DNA from: Rhipidocladum racemiflorum
Lineage: Eukaryota > Streptophyta > Magnoliopsida > Poales > Poaceae
Length of the DNA stretch: 64,000 nt
Reading direction: 5' to 3'
Assembly (NCBI GenBank): GCA_036346355.1
Contig: CM070585.1
Coordinates: forward strand, 9,439,001-9,503,000
The notes beneath the pieces were generated by a model, which saw nothing but the letters and a program-made list of their open reading frames with translations, did not search any database and was not told the origin of the DNA. The translations under genes and the position numbers were made by a program. Shown one piece after another: positions 1 through 11,369 of the stretch (positions within the stretch are counted from its first letter, which is position 1; each line of letters begins with the position of its first letter).

Positions 1-262
1 TTTCTAGGACAAAAGCACGAGTACGAGGAAAACTTACCCAAAAGAGCTGAGCCTCCAGCCCCTCCTGGAACGACTTGGCGGGGTCCTCCGCCCCGATTGG
101 TTCTCCCTGGGCGGGCAAGGGATCCTTCGCCCCAATCCCTTCTCCTTCGACGGACACAGGGGCTTGAGACCGAGCTCCCTCGTCCCCTGGGAGCAGAGGG
201 TCTTGGCCCTGGGCATCGGCTTCCATCTCTTCAACGGAGACGGCCTCAAGAGCGAGGATCAC

Positions 263-352
263 CTCCCGCTCTTCTTCCTCCCGGGCAGGAGTTGCGCTCG
301 GGGGCTCCTCCCGCTCTTCTTCCTCCTGGGCAGGAGTTGCGCTCGGGGGCTT
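263..352. repeat. 45-bp tandem repeat, two copies
   Basis: A 45-bp unit beginning CTCCCGCTCTTCTTCCTCC starts at 263 and again at 308, with only one or two differences. It lies in the low-complexity C-terminal part of the antisense ORF and would encode an Arg/Glu/Ala-rich repeat. Confidence 0.8.
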
Positions 353-535
353 CTCCCCTTCGGCATCCGGGTCCGCGGGGTACTCCGCCCGGGGCGCGGC
401 GTCTGCAAATGGAGGAACTTCCTCCCCAGAGGGCACGGCTTCCAGGCGCGAGGTCGCCGACTCGGGCACCGGTCAGAACCTCGGAAGGACGTCGCGCCGA
501 CCGAGGCGGCCTCGGCGCACAACGGCTCTTCCTCG

Positions 536-2718
536 TCAGGCGGGCCCCGTTCGGGTTGAGGTCCCCGACGCCAGTCGGGCGTTGATGTCCGCCGGGGTCG
601 TGAGCTCGGGAGAAGCCTCCGCGATCTCCTGGCCGCCTCGGCAATAATATCGGGCTTCGGGCGAGTCCTCGCGGAAACTTGGCGACATGCTCGCCACCAC
701 CGCTCCCAGCGTCATCATCACCACCGCACTCCCCATATCGTCGTCCTCGTCAATTATGATATGGGGATGCCTCCTCGCGCTCGGGCATCGGCACCGCAAT
801 CTTCCTCCTTGTCTCCTCTTCAGAGACACGACCTGAGGGCCGGATCTCCGCGGCGGTGGCTCCTCCGCCCCGACGCCGTCACCGTCAGCGGCTCGTGGGG
901 ACTGGGCCTCCGCGGCCTCAGTTCCCACCTCGACCTCCTCGCCCACAACGGCCTCGGCAGCGCGGGCAAGCTCCCTCTCTAGCACGAGGTCAAGAATTTC
1001 GTCAGCCATTGCTCCAAAATCCCATAACTCCGCACCAGCTGCCACACCCACTACAGACGGTGTGGGGTTAGTGTGGTGCCGGAGGGGGGATGAGAGAAAC
1101 GAGATGGGGCTAAGAGATTGACCTCGTTCGGCATCTCTCAGCTGGCCTCGAGCGCGATCGAGGAGGGCAGCCATGTCCTCACGTGCCTTGTCGGCCCTGG
1201 CGACGGAAGGGTCGACCTCTCCCAAGTCGGCCTCGGTGATGGTCGGCGTTGGGCGTGGTTGGGACGCAGTGGACGACCTGCGGGACCTCGGGACCAGGGG
1301 GACGGGATCCAGCTCGTCCTTCTCCTCCTCGTCATCCAGAGGGGCCGAGCTCGAGCTCACCCGCGCGAGCTCTGCCTGAAGAACCGCGATCTGGCTCTCC
1401 AGTGCCTCCTTTCGCGCTGGACCAGCCGCGGCCTCCTTCTTCGCCCGCGCGGCGAGCTGACGTAAACGAGCCATCAGCTCGGGGTTTTTTCTGGTATGTT
1501 CGTCCATCCAAAGTTTTAGTTCGCTCACCTCCTGCCGATCAGCATACTCCAAATGTCGGGCGGGTGAACGGCCGTCTGAAAGCCGACGCTCGCGCGAACG
1601 CCGAGGCGAGATGCGTGGTCGAGGAGATCGGTCGCGGCGTTTGCGGCCCGCCAATTTCTTGGTCTTACGACCTCGTCCCCCCAGCTGCGATGCCAGTTGA
1701 TCCACGGCGACCTCGAGGGCGACCTTCTCCTGCCAGGGAGAGTTTATGAGGTCGGGGCACCCTGGAGAGACTCGGATCAAGTAGGACGTCAAGAAAGGAG
1801 GGCCAAATCGAAAGCTTACCGCGTCGGTCCGGTTGAGGACGTTATTTGGGATCTGGCGACCCTCTAGGATTTCCTTGCCCTTGGGGGTGCCGAACATTTC
1901 GGACACCCTCGCGTCCATCCAGTCCTCCGGTGGAGCTGCGTACCGAGCAAGAGGAAATGGTAAGACCGAATGTCCTCTGCATAGGAGAAAAGGCCGAGGT
2001 CGGTGGTATACCTGAGCGCGACTCCCGTGTGATGTCCTGCCACCCCTCAACCTTGAAGAAGGGATGCATCCTCCTCCTGAGGGGCGACACCCGGGCTCTG
2101 ATGTAGTCCCGGGCGACATCCCGTCCGGTCAGCCCTGAGCAAGTGAGCTCGTTGATCAGCCAGAACACCTTCTCCTCCTCCGGTGCACCGTCGGTCGGGG
2201 TCTCGGCAAGACGACCCACAGCTCCGGAGTAGGAAAGCGAGCCACCCTCGGCCTTCCTCGAGATAGAACCAAGAGTCGGCCCACCCGACACGGAGTCCTT
2301 GAGCGTGAAGCTCTGCATCTGCAGCGGGTAGGTCGGAGGCGGAAGTAAAGGCAGCCGGCCTGCGAGGGGGTGCCGGTGCGCGAAAGGGTGTAGAAGTGAA
2401 GAAAGAGACTGGGAGTAGGCTCGACGCCCACAAACCCCTCACAGAGATGGGCGAAGATGGCCATGATAAGGATGGAGTTTGGGTGGAGGTGGACGATCTC
2501 GCACTCACAGAAGGCGAGTACGGCTTCAACGAACTCGCTTTCAGCGTCTGGCCGTTTATGGCGTAGAGCTCGGTGGAGACGATCTCTCCTTCCTCCGGCC
2601 TCGGGGCTCTCCTCGGCACCGGCCGCTCTCCATGAGCGGCGTCAAGGTACTTCGCCGCTCAAGAATCTCCAGCTTGCGCCTATCAAGTTTGCTGACGCCA
2701 AACTTCGCCATGAGGATG
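536..2718 (-). pseudogene. Antisense retrotransposon ORF, Transposase_28-like (E0)
   Basis: A broken ORF runs antisense to the element. It starts near 2718 with MAKFGVSKLDRR and then needs at least three frames (about 2718-2560, 2560-2330, 2318-1842 and 2119-536). The middle part, about 2530-2390, carries VHLHPNSILIMAIFAHLCEGFVG, which resembles the Pfam Transposase_28 'putative gypsy type transposon' domain found in this position in grass Gypsy elements. The C-terminal part is charged and coiled-coil-like around 1500-1330, then Ser/Glu/Pro-rich low complexity. No catalytic residues are evident, and the protein's role is unknown in the family too. The frame changes mean it is not translatable as it stands. 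Plus-strand ORFs over the same DNA are composition shadows. Confidence 0.7.
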
Positions 2719-3208
2719 GAGGGGATGATCGGAAAGGAGGATGAAGCGCCGAAACGAAGAAGTAGGAAGCGCACTAGTTGATTGAAAGGGCAAGTGGATC
2801 TAGGGTTTCTCTTCTGGGGTTTAAAAACCAAACGAGAGAACGAAGAGGTTCCCGCCGTTATGGTCGAGGAAGCCCTAAAGGCGCAGGGGGCAGTTGAGAC
2901 GTCCACCACACGGGGAGCGACGCGTGGACACGCAAACCAAGGCTGTCTTGCCGGGCGACGGTTCCCGAGGGGGAGCGGTTCGTACTAACCGAATGAAGCT
3001 TCCAAGGGAAGGAACCGTCGGTAGGATGGGAACTAGTTCGCACGCCCAAGGCACGGCGGGACCGAGCTCGTCTCTCGGGGCGGACTAATAGCTCGGAGGT
3101 CGGGGCAGCTGTTCGTCGCGACCAACCTGGCTGGCTCGGGAGACGGTAGGCCCGAGAGGAAGGTTTTTTTTAAAAAAACCTTCTTCCACTCGAACCTCGG
3201 GGGCTAGC

Positions 3209-3879
3209 TGTCGGGGTGTCGGGTAGACCCCACAGAATTACCTCGGGTGCCACGAGGGGTGCGGGCTCACTGCTGCCCGAACTACCGGAAGGCCGTTCCC
3301 CTGGACGATCTAGTCGGGCGCCACGAGCAGCACGAGGTCGTCCCCGTCCTGGTCGCAAGGGGTTGTTCCAAGGGACGGTCTAGCCGGGACCTTTTTAGGA
3401 GGTCGCATGGCCGGGTGGACCGATAGCTCGTGCTCAGGCCGGGGTGGCCGAAGTTCGGTTAGACGTTAGCCGACTGGCGTGATCCCGAGGTCGGTAACCA
3501 CCATTGCGTAACCTCCGCTAGTTCGTTGCGATCCTCGCGGGGACGTGACAGGAGTGTAGGATCCGTTAGTTACCACGTTGGACCTGGTCGGACGTGGAGT
3601 TAGTGGGTTTGAACAAGCACGCCCCTTTGTAAGCTATAAAAGCACCCCCACCGTGAAGGGGACGGACAGATAACTTTTTCTGCACAAAGGTATACACTAG
3701 CTGGAGTAGGGCTATTATCTCCTTCTTGAGAGGCCCGAACCAGGGTAAACTACTGTGTCTCTGCCTGTTGAAGTCCAGTGAGTCACCCCTCTGAGTATCT
3801 CATCACGCAAGAAGGGGTCGCGGTTGGTCCCTCCACCAACAAGTAAGCTCGGCGGGGGCCTGCTCCCCAATCGTCGACA
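3209..3879 (+). repeat. 3' LTR of Gypsy element E0
   Basis: It begins TGTCGGGGTGTCGGG directly after a purine-rich CTCGGGGGCTAGC stretch. A TATA-like box CTATAAAAG lies at 3634-3642, so transcription of the LTR would run on the plus strand. Two possible ends are visible: CCAACA at 3841, or GTCGACA at 3879. The second matches the start better in GC content and inverted ends. The partner LTR is outside the window, so the end is not proven. Confidence 0.7.
3634..3642 (+). promoter_or_regulatory. TATA box in E0 LTR
   Basis: CTATAAAAG lies about 245 bp before the LTR end and is followed by a GC-rich leader. This is the expected U3/R arrangement of a grass Gypsy LTR. Confidence 0.5.
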
Positions 3880-4708
3880 GTAGTCTTACTGCAGTATTGG
3901 ACTATTGGTATTTGATTAAGATAAATTAATCTATAATGTGATTTTTGAGCCATTAGTGGGGGCGTTGAAGTAATTGCTACAGCATTATCCCAAAAATGGG
4001 TGTCCATGTATGTGAAATGCTTTATCAAGTTCACTTGAACCCTAAAATAGCAAGCCATCTTTGTTCAATAGGCAAAGTGGAATGCTGGTGTGCATCATCA
4101 TCCATTAGAAAATAAGTGGTATCACAATATCACATCCTTCCTGTTATGTCACATTGCTGGTCAATGGTCCGTGGCCACACCTACACAAATGGCAATTTGC
4201 ATCAATTTATCGTACTCTGCATTATCCTCCAAATGCAAGATGGTAGCTCATCAAGAATATGTTAGCCTAATTGAACGCCATTTTGTGCTTCGTCCCTTTG
4301 CCTCAACAGTGTAGTTCAACTTCCACTGGTATTTTTTCAACTTATATCTGACTTTGTATTCAATTATTTATTTCAACCTGTGTATGCAGTTTAGCAAGTC
4401 ATGTGAATGTACAATGCAGTCCTCTGGCATTGAGCATAGCTCTCTTTCTCATATGTTGATTTAATATAGGTAGTATATGCTAGCATATATATATTCAGAA
4501 GAGTTTTAGCTTAATTTTGTTGGAACATTCTTTGTCAATGAATGTCTGTGCCTGACATGTGGGGCTTGCTTGGTTTGCCACTGGATGGATCCTATGTGCT
4601 AGCATTGGGTAATGCTATTAAGATGTTGTTCTGTGTAACTACTATACTATTTTAAAAAGTTGGTATGTTTGGAACTTTGGATAGATCATGTACTAGTGTA
4701 CTACGTCT
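3880..4708. other. AT-rich intergenic DNA, no recognised gene
   Basis: This is single-copy-looking AT-rich DNA between the E0 LTR and a hAT end. The only ORF of note is 74 codons on the plus strand (4090-4314), beginning MHHHPLENKWYHN. It matches nothing I recognise, and the reading frame upstream of it is full of stops. It could be a fragment of a dead transposon gene. I see no promoter or RNA gene. Confidence 0.5.
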
Positions 4709-4890
4709 TTGTGGAATTTTCCGTTTTTGTTTCCGTATCCGCTCCGTTCCGTTCCGCATCCGTTTCCGACAATATCTGTTTCCGTATCCGTTTCCGGCAT
4801 TTCCGATTTCGTTTCCGTTACCGGTAAAAAATATGGAAACGGAAACGGAACAACTATTTACCGACCATTTCCGTATCGTTTTCATCCCTA
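4709..4890. mobile_element. hAT transposon terminal region (one end only)
   Basis: Dense subterminal repeats of CCGTTTCCG/CCGTATCCG type run from about 4709. They end in CGTTTTCATCCCTA at 4890, whose reverse complement TAGGGATGAAAACG is the terminal sequence typical of Ac/Ds-type hAT elements. The right flank is ATCGTAAT. No matching left terminus or copy of that 8-mer is visible to the left, so this is a truncated or decayed end rather than a complete element. Confidence 0.65.
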
Positions 4891-4981
4891 ATCGTAATAT
4901 GGCTAATTGATCAAAATTTAACGGAACGATTATGTATTCTTATTAATATATTTATTCACAATTATAATTAATTAGAAATAG

Positions 4982-5128
4982 AAGAGAGGTGTTTCTATGC
5001 TCTTCCTTTTTAAAGTTGCACAAATATTAAAGCATGAATGAAGAGTAGATGATGATTACTTACCTCTTCGTTTGCTTCAAGATTTGTGCAACTTGTATTA
5101 AGAGGGAAAGCATAGAAGCACCTCTCTT
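4982..5128. repeat. 147-bp hairpin (inverted repeat), copy 1
   Basis: Two arms of about 65 nt pair nearly end to end. AAGAGAGGTGTTTCTATGCT at the left pairs with AGCATAGAAGCACCTCTCTT at the right, and the shared inner block AGTTGCACAAAT is also inverted. The loop is about 18 nt. The whole unit recurs in reverse orientation at 56,518-56,660 next to WRC gene 2. It could be a small MITE or a microRNA-type precursor. The mismatches are scattered, and I do not recognise a known mature miRNA in it. Confidence 0.75.
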
Positions 5129-5143
5129 AGCGATATCTTAGTC

Positions 5144-5713
5144 TGTGAAGACCCTCTCAAGGAGGTCTCATGTGCATACTGTATCAGTCTCATGATCAGT
5201 GGTTGATACACACGTTTATAACATTATTATCACATCCATACCAAAGTTTTTAACTTTATTACTATAACTTGGTTCGTACATAAAGCCATGAAAGCTTACT
5301 CCAAAGCAGCGAAAGATACATATACTTATCAGTAGGCCTTACCCATTTATCCCACTGGTAACTGACAAAGGTTTAACCCTAGAAGAACTTATCGTCATAT
5401 TCCCCGTTTCCTACGGCAATGTACTCCTTATTGGGGAGTACAGTTTTTTCATCAACCGAATGTCAATGATAGCAAGGTTGAGTACTTTCGTACTCAGCAA
5501 GACTTGTAGTGTTTGCAAATATATTAAAATGCAGGCTATGACAACGTAGGAGGCTACTAAGTTTAATTGCTGAAAGCTAAATTGAACTGTAAATACTGAA
5601 TAATAGATTGCAAGCGAAATTTTGTAAGAGCAATTTGACAGGTATATAAATAACCAGTATGAATAGCATAATCAATTCACAATCCTCCATGAATGTGAGC
5701 TTCACACCAATCC
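5144..5713 (-). mobile_element. Truncated Gypsy LTR, 3' half
   Basis: Read on the minus strand, this ends in GAGGGTCTTCACA and contains the ACCACTGATCATGAGAC block followed by the TGATACAGTATGCACATGAGACC block shared by the LTR 3' ends at 26.3, 33.5, 35.9 and 54.9 kb. The 5' half of the LTR is missing. The piece abuts the start of the G1 LTR head to head at 5713/5714. It is probably a remnant of an older insertion that G1 entered or rearranged. Confidence 0.65.
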
Positions 5714-7501
5714 TGTAACATCCCCAAAAATGATATAAAATAAAATATGCATCTCCAAATATGAATGTGCATAAAATCTGAATTTATGATTTTTATTTAT
5801 TATTTAGGAGTTTACTCTAAAAACAAAAATCAATGTGTAATGTGGTAAAAAGATAAACAAAGTAACAAAGTAAAAATAAAATGTAATAAAAATATAGATC
5901 AAAGTAAATTTACTTTGGTATACATTTGGTAAAAATATTAAAAATTTAAACTTATTTTACTGCCTGTAAAAATTCAAGAACAGAAAATATACAAATCTAA
6001 AAAAGGTATGGAAATATTTATTACAAAATAAATACTTATTTAACAAATTTAAAATTTTTAGAGGATATTACCCATATCATGAAAACTACTTCATAAATTT
6101 ATCAAAATTTATAATGTAATTTAGTCCCTTAAATAAGTCATTTACATAACCTAAAGATCTATGTAGGCCCTCTTGTCAGATTTTTATAAAATTATTTATT
6201 AAATATTTTGATATGAAAATTTTACTGTAAGTATATAACTTTGATAGAACCTTAAATCAAAATTTTCAACAAAGTTTGAATTGAAATGTCATGCGAATTA
6301 ATTGTTCTTCATTGCTGTGTGAAGAGGAGTAAATGAGTTAAACCCTTACCGTCACTTACCTACAGGCCCAGCCTTACATGTGACCCCACTAGCCAGCATA
6401 GCACCATTCCCTCTCTCTTTCTCTTGTTCTCTCACTGCCAAGCGGGCCTGGGGCCACCTGTCGGCCTCGACTGCTTCTTCTTCTCCCCTTTTCCTCTACT
6501 CTCTCCCTAGCACTGACCGGAGCACCGCTCTTCTTCTCCGTGTATCCATTTGGTCAGCACCGCTTCCCAGAAATCAGGCCTTCCATCCTATGCTCTGAGT
6601 TTCCCATGCCCTCACAAGCTTGGCCATGCCCTGTGCGCCGAGAGAGCTCCCGAGGCACCTCTTTGACCGCCGTTGTACATTGTGATAGAGCTTAGTGAAT
6701 CCACCTTCTACCGGCTATAAAGCTCATTCGAAGCCCTCCTAAGCTCCATTACTTTTTCCTCATTGTGCCTGTGACCACACTAGAGCAACACCACATAAAC
6801 CGAGGGCTTCTTCTTCTCCTCCGGTGGCACCGCTGACGTAAACTCCTACCGTGGGCAATTACCTTCTCCAAGCCCTCTCTCCTCAATTCCTTTTGTTGAA
6901 TAACTAATCATACATTGTTGATCTCATTCCACACATCGATTAGGGTTGTCTCCATGCCGGTGAGCCTCGCCACAACCGAGCTACACCAGAGCTCACCGCC
7001 TGTTATCTTGGAACCGCACCTAACCACCGATGATCATCACCCTCGGACCGCTGTTGTCTCCTCCAGCTGATGCCAGCCACGACCGTCGTCCTCTATCGTC
7101 CTTCCATCGCCAATGAACTCGGCTGTCGACCTCCTCTGCTTGGTGAGTATGACGTGCGGGCCCTCCTTGTCAGTCGCTCATGCCACTCCTTTCACTCACC
7201 GTGCCAAGCCATTGACCAGTGGGCCCCCCTTGTCATACACTCACGCACACATGCAGTCGCTACTGTGCGTGCCCAGCATGTTAGCTCAGCTAATTTTGAA
7301 ACCTTTTCGAAAATTTAAAGTGTGTATTCAAAACTAGAAAGCGTAATTTCCTTATTTGGAATATTTCAATATCCTAAGATTCAAGTCTTCATATCTTTCG
7401 CAATTTAAATCCAAATTCAGTGGAACAAATTTCTAAATTTTTATTGAAATACATCTTGATTTTGGAAAAATTTGCATAATCTTCTAGGAACTAAGTTAAA
7501 T
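5714..7501 (+). repeat. 5' LTR of G1 (3'-truncated)
   Basis: It starts TGTAACATCCCCAAAA and matches the 3' LTR from 35,998 for about 600 bp. A GC-richer promoter zone follows, with a TATA-like CTATAAAG near 6716. The LTR then stops without a normal 3' end, and integrase coding sequence begins at 7502. A deletion has therefore joined mid-LTR to pol. Confidence 0.7.
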
Positions 7502-8096
7502 TTTAGTACAGCTTATCATCCTCATACAGATGGACAAATTAAAAGAATCAATCAAATCTTTGAAGACATGTTGAGAGCTAGTGTGCTATCATATGACACT
7601 AATTAGGAGAAAAGTCTAGCTTTTGTTGAATTCTCCTATAACAATAGTTTTCAAGCCAGTCTTCAAATGTCATCATTTGAAGCACTTTATGGAAGAAAAT
7701 GTGGAACTCCTATTTTCTGGTATGAAGTTGGAGAAAGAAAATTCTTTGGTCCAGATCTGATCCAAGAAGCCCAAGAGCAAGTAGATATGATCAGAAGCCG
7801 GTTGAAAGAAGCTCAATCTCCCCAAAAGAGTTATGCTGACAACCATCAACGTGAACTCAGCTTTGAAATTGGCGATCATGTATACTTGAAAGTTTCACCA
7901 CTCTGTAGAGTTCATCGCTTCCAAATACACGAAAATTTAGCTCCTCGATACATTCGGCAGTACCAAATTCTCTGGGGAATGGGTGAGATGGCATACAAGT
8001 TGGAATGGCCACCTCAGCCATCTGATGTTTACAATGTCTTCCATGTATTACAACTCAAGAAGTGCCTCTGAGTTCCCACTGAACTCACTCGTATGG
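7502..8096 (+). pseudogene. Gypsy integrase C-terminal fragment (G1)
   Basis: The frame opens abruptly at 7502 with FSTAYHPHTDGQ (the end of the integrase catalytic core), contains an in-frame TAG near 7602, and continues from 7667 as MSSFEALYGRKCGTP. The GDHVYLKVSP and KLEWPPQ/FHVLQLKKCL motifs follow, ending at 8071. These are hallmarks of the integrase C-terminal region of Tekay/Del-type Ty3/Gypsy elements, where the enzyme joins element DNA to the host chromosome. The protein is truncated at both ends: upstream by the LTR junction, downstream by the Copia insertion at 8106. It is non-functional. Confidence 0.85.
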
Positions 8097-8105
8097 AAGA
8101 TATTC

Positions 8106-9534
8106 TGTAGGATCGAAGTATACGAATATAGCAATCAGAGGGGGGGGTGAATGATTGTGCGGAAGCTAAAACCAAATTCTTGATCTATTAAAAGTTCACC
8201 CCAAAACAGAACCAAATAATTGCCTCGTTTTCGACAAAAATAGAATGACAGAGGTTCGGTAAAACGCGAATTCCCGGAGATCCAACCGTTGGATCGATCT
8301 GAAATTTGGACACAAGAAACTAGATTCCAGTACGAATCGAACACAAAAAGAATCAGCTCGATCGGACTTACGGATCAAAAGTTATAAGCTTCGCAAGCTT
8401 GCTGTTCCAGAACTTGACGAAAATTAATCTAATCGAAACTTGTAGATTGATCAAGAACAACAAAAGATTTATCAACAAAACTTTGAGGAACACTAGATCA
8501 ATACCCTAGAGAGGTTTTTGATGGATCAAATCAAGATGAAACTCAAAAAACAAAAACCAATCTAGAACTAGAACAAGTATGCAAACAAGAACCAAAAGAG
8601 AATATTGTAGCACACAAGGAACTAGAAGAATTGATCTTTATTTCTTTTGTCTAAAGTACTCCCATCAAAAGAGTACAAACCCTAAAACCAAGCTCAAGCT
8701 CCCTTGCGCTGTTACGCTACTTGGTTCGATTGATGCCCTTTAACAGAGACACCCTCCTATTTAAAGGACCAACCCACAAGGAGTTGAATACAATTCCTAT
8801 TCCCTAGAAGGAATCAGATCCAACACAACTCTACTTGGCCCAACCTGGCCGAGTACAACTCTTTGCACGCGTATGGCAACCCTACCATACTCACGTGACT
8901 AACACTTTGCACGCGTATGGCCACCTGCCATACTCACGTGACTAACACTTTGCACGCGAATGACCTCTTGCCATTCTCACATGACTAACCATTCTTCATG
9001 TGCACCATTCTCTTAGCCCGAACGTCCGCGCATGACATCCTTGACCACCAAGACCTCGGTTCCTCCTGAACCTAGTCCCGAACCTCGGTTCCTCCATGAA
9101 CCTAGTTCCGGTCCCGTCATCGACCACATTCGTCTTCGAGCAATACCGCACATGAACAAACCACAAAACAAATCCGAGCACAAGTCCACGACTTGACTCA
9201 ATGTCAATCCATGCAACTACTCACATGAGCATTGCATAAAGTCCACTTCAAGCATCATGAAATTCTCACAAATTTCATAATCTCAAAAACAAATCAAAAT
9301 TCAAAGTCCACATTTGCACAAACCCTAATCGAAAGCAAAAGCCATTCACGACGGACCAAAAATTTGGTGCTCGCGTACATGTAAAACTTCTTGTCTTTTA
9401 AGAACTTAGTCCCGTAAAAACGAAACTTCAAGCTTCTTGTCAAATTGTCAAACACATGCACAATCACATTTTGCAAAACCAATTCTAAGTTAATTTTTCA
9501 GTTCAAAGCCAATTTTTCAGCACATGATTTCACA
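8106..9534 (-). repeat. 3' LTR of Copia C1
   Basis: It begins TGTAGGATCGAAG and ends CATGATTTCACA just before the minus-strand purine tract AAGGGGGAG. It is about 380 bp shorter than the solo copy S5 because it carries fewer of the internal 60-bp repeats. Confidence 0.85.
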
Positions 9535-9545
9535 ATCTCCCCCTT
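9535..9545 (-). other. Polypurine tract of C1
   Basis: ATCTCCCCCTT on the plus strand is a purine run on the coding strand, placed directly before the 3' LTR as expected for plus-strand priming. Confidence 0.7.
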
Positions 9546-10179
9546 GATGAAAACATTGGCAACACCACTTAGAATTGAACATTTGGCATTCACTTTACAA
9601 AAGATTTTGAAATCCAAAGGATCAAAGACCAAAGTAAGAAAACACAGAATTCCCCCTTTGACCAAAAAGCAAAACAAAATCTCCCCCTGAGAAGGAAAAT
9701 GTGTGTGAATGTGCAATGTGCCCAAGAATTTCAAAATTCTCCAAACTTCTCCCAAAATTCTCAAATTTCCAAAAACAACTCCCCCTTTTTCTTTAAACTT
9801 TTCGACGATTCCCAAATTTCTCCCCCTTTAACAATGGATTCATCAAGAGTACAAAAGAGAGAACATGTTCAAAATTTTTCTGAAACAATGATTTCACAAA
9901 GGGAAACAAGGGAGTGCCAAGATTGGAGAAGATGAGCTCATTCGATCATATAACCTTATATATCACATAATATGCAAAATACATGATCTTGAAGTGATTT
10001 TAACAAGTTATGGAATGACATGCATCTCAACCTTAATTCAGTCAACTATAGCCAAGTACTAAGCAAGACCTTAGTAGAAGAACAAAGGCTCAAAATTGAA
10101 GCAACTAACAACTCTGGGCGAGCAAGCAGTTTCAACTCCAATCTAGTGGACCAATTTAATCTTTAAACAGTAAACTGCA

Positions 10180-10315
10180 TGTGGCATGCTTGAAGCATAC
10201 TTCTTTTATTTCCTTGGAGTGGCATGCTTGAAGCATACATCTTGTCTTTTGAGGGAATGGCATGCTTGAAGCATACATCTTATCTTTTAGGGAAAGCATC
10301 CTGAAGCACATAACT
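10180..10315. repeat. Palindromic 38-bp tandem iterons in C1
   Basis: GGCATGCTTGAAGCATAC occurs at 10,183, 10,221 and 10,259, spaced about 38 bp apart, with a degenerate fourth copy near 10,294. The core ATGCTTGAAGCAT is a perfect palindrome around a central G. The array is in the non-coding stretch between pol and the 3' LTR. Confidence 0.8.
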
Positions 10316-10639
10316 TGAGGTTTTTGCTTTTAACAACCCTTTTTTTAACTGATTCCCTTTTCCTTTATTTTTTGATTGTAAACATGCAAGGAGATTAAAA
10401 GGTCTTTTGAAAGAGTAAAGCTGAAACACACTTGCTTCATAGCCCAAATTTGTCAAGAAGATTCAATAACAAGCCTAGAAGAGTAAGATATCACAGAGTA
10501 TTTAGCTATAGGCAATCAGTCCAGGGAATTCCACAATGTCATTTTTAGTTCAAGTGAGACAATTAGATTATCATATATTAGCTCAATTACATAACATATA
10601 AAGAAATATGATAAAGTGAGCTCATCAAGTGAAAGAACT

Positions 10640-11290
10640 TGGCAAGGAAACTCCCCCTCAAAACAAACCCATTGGATGAACAATCCCAAGTTCTCCCCGA
10701 ATAAAAGCAAAACGAGAAGAAGACAAAGGTTTTGTAAAAATGTCTGCCAATTGATGTTCAGTATCCACATGATGAAGCACAATGTTGCCTTTTTCAACAT
10801 GATCTCTAAGAAAGTGAAATCTGATGTCAATGTGTCCAAGAAAGAGAATTACTCAAGAAGTGGCATGAACCAGATGTACTTTTTTTTATCAATTCTACAT
10901 CCTCCAAAATCAAGATCGTAAAAGCTCTTAAACTAATGCATGAGGAAGCAGAAAGCCAAATGCCAAAATCTTGAGTTCCATGAAGATACTGAAAATTCGC
11001 TGACAAATTGTCGATGTGAAGCATGTGGGGAAGCTTGAAAACGAGCACACAAGCACACAGCAAACTCCAATTATCTCATCCTCAACAGCATCATCATCAT
11101 CTTCATAAACAAAGATACTCTCCCCCTGAACATATGCACCTGTACCTGCACTGTTTGGACTAGTGCCTTTTGCGAAAACAGATGTGGAAGAAGCATCTTG
11201 AAAAATAACACTTTTAGCACGAGATGCACGAGTGAAAGAGGAGAACCAATTGTTATCATCGAACATGTGGCGTGAGCATCTACTAGCCAT
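10640..11290 (-). pseudogene. C1 pol remnant: protease start fused to RT/RNase H tail
   Basis: Reading leftward on the minus strand, a protease-like block CSRHMFDDNNWFSS comes first (the family normally has DSGCSRHMTG, and the catalytic D-S-G is not intact). It is followed directly by a linker rich in Glu/Asp (VYEDDDDAVEDE), then RYLHGTQDFGIW and KKSTSGSCHFL of the RT/RNase H junction, then HFLRDHVEKGNIVL, HHVDTEHQLADIFTKPL and the pol C-terminus. Integrase, nearly all of RT and part of RNase H are missing, and the frame changes several times. At least three internal deletions are needed to explain this. The element is therefore non-autonomous. Confidence 0.8.
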
Positions 11291-11369
11291 ATGTTCTCCT
11301 TCCTCGCGTGAGAAGCCTACATAGAAGCAGAAAGTGTCGAGGTCTCAGATCAAGTTAGAAATAAGATGT

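Larger units (their letters stand above)
1..3879 (+). mobile_element. Ty3/Gypsy (Tat-like) retrotransposon, 3' part (E0)
   Basis: This is the 3' portion of a large Gypsy element whose gag-pol would lie left of the window. What is seen is a long antisense ORF region on the minus strand, then a purine-rich stretch ending in CTCGGGGGCTAGC (about 3195-3208), then an LTR starting TGTCGGGG at 3209. The order antisense ORF, polypurine tract, 3' LTR is known for grass Tat-lineage elements that carry an extra ORF between pol and the 3' LTR. The block is GC-rich and changes sharply to AT-rich host DNA after about 3880. The 5' half and the target duplication cannot be seen. Confidence 0.8.

Noticed and set aside
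97..644. Several overlapping ORFs on both strands at the left edge
   Set aside because: They are shadows of one GC-rich low-complexity antisense ORF and contain a tandem repeat. None resembles a separate protein.
4982..5128. Naming the hairpin as a known microRNA gene
   Set aside because: I recognise no known mature miRNA in either arm. It is left as an inverted repeat of unknown kind.
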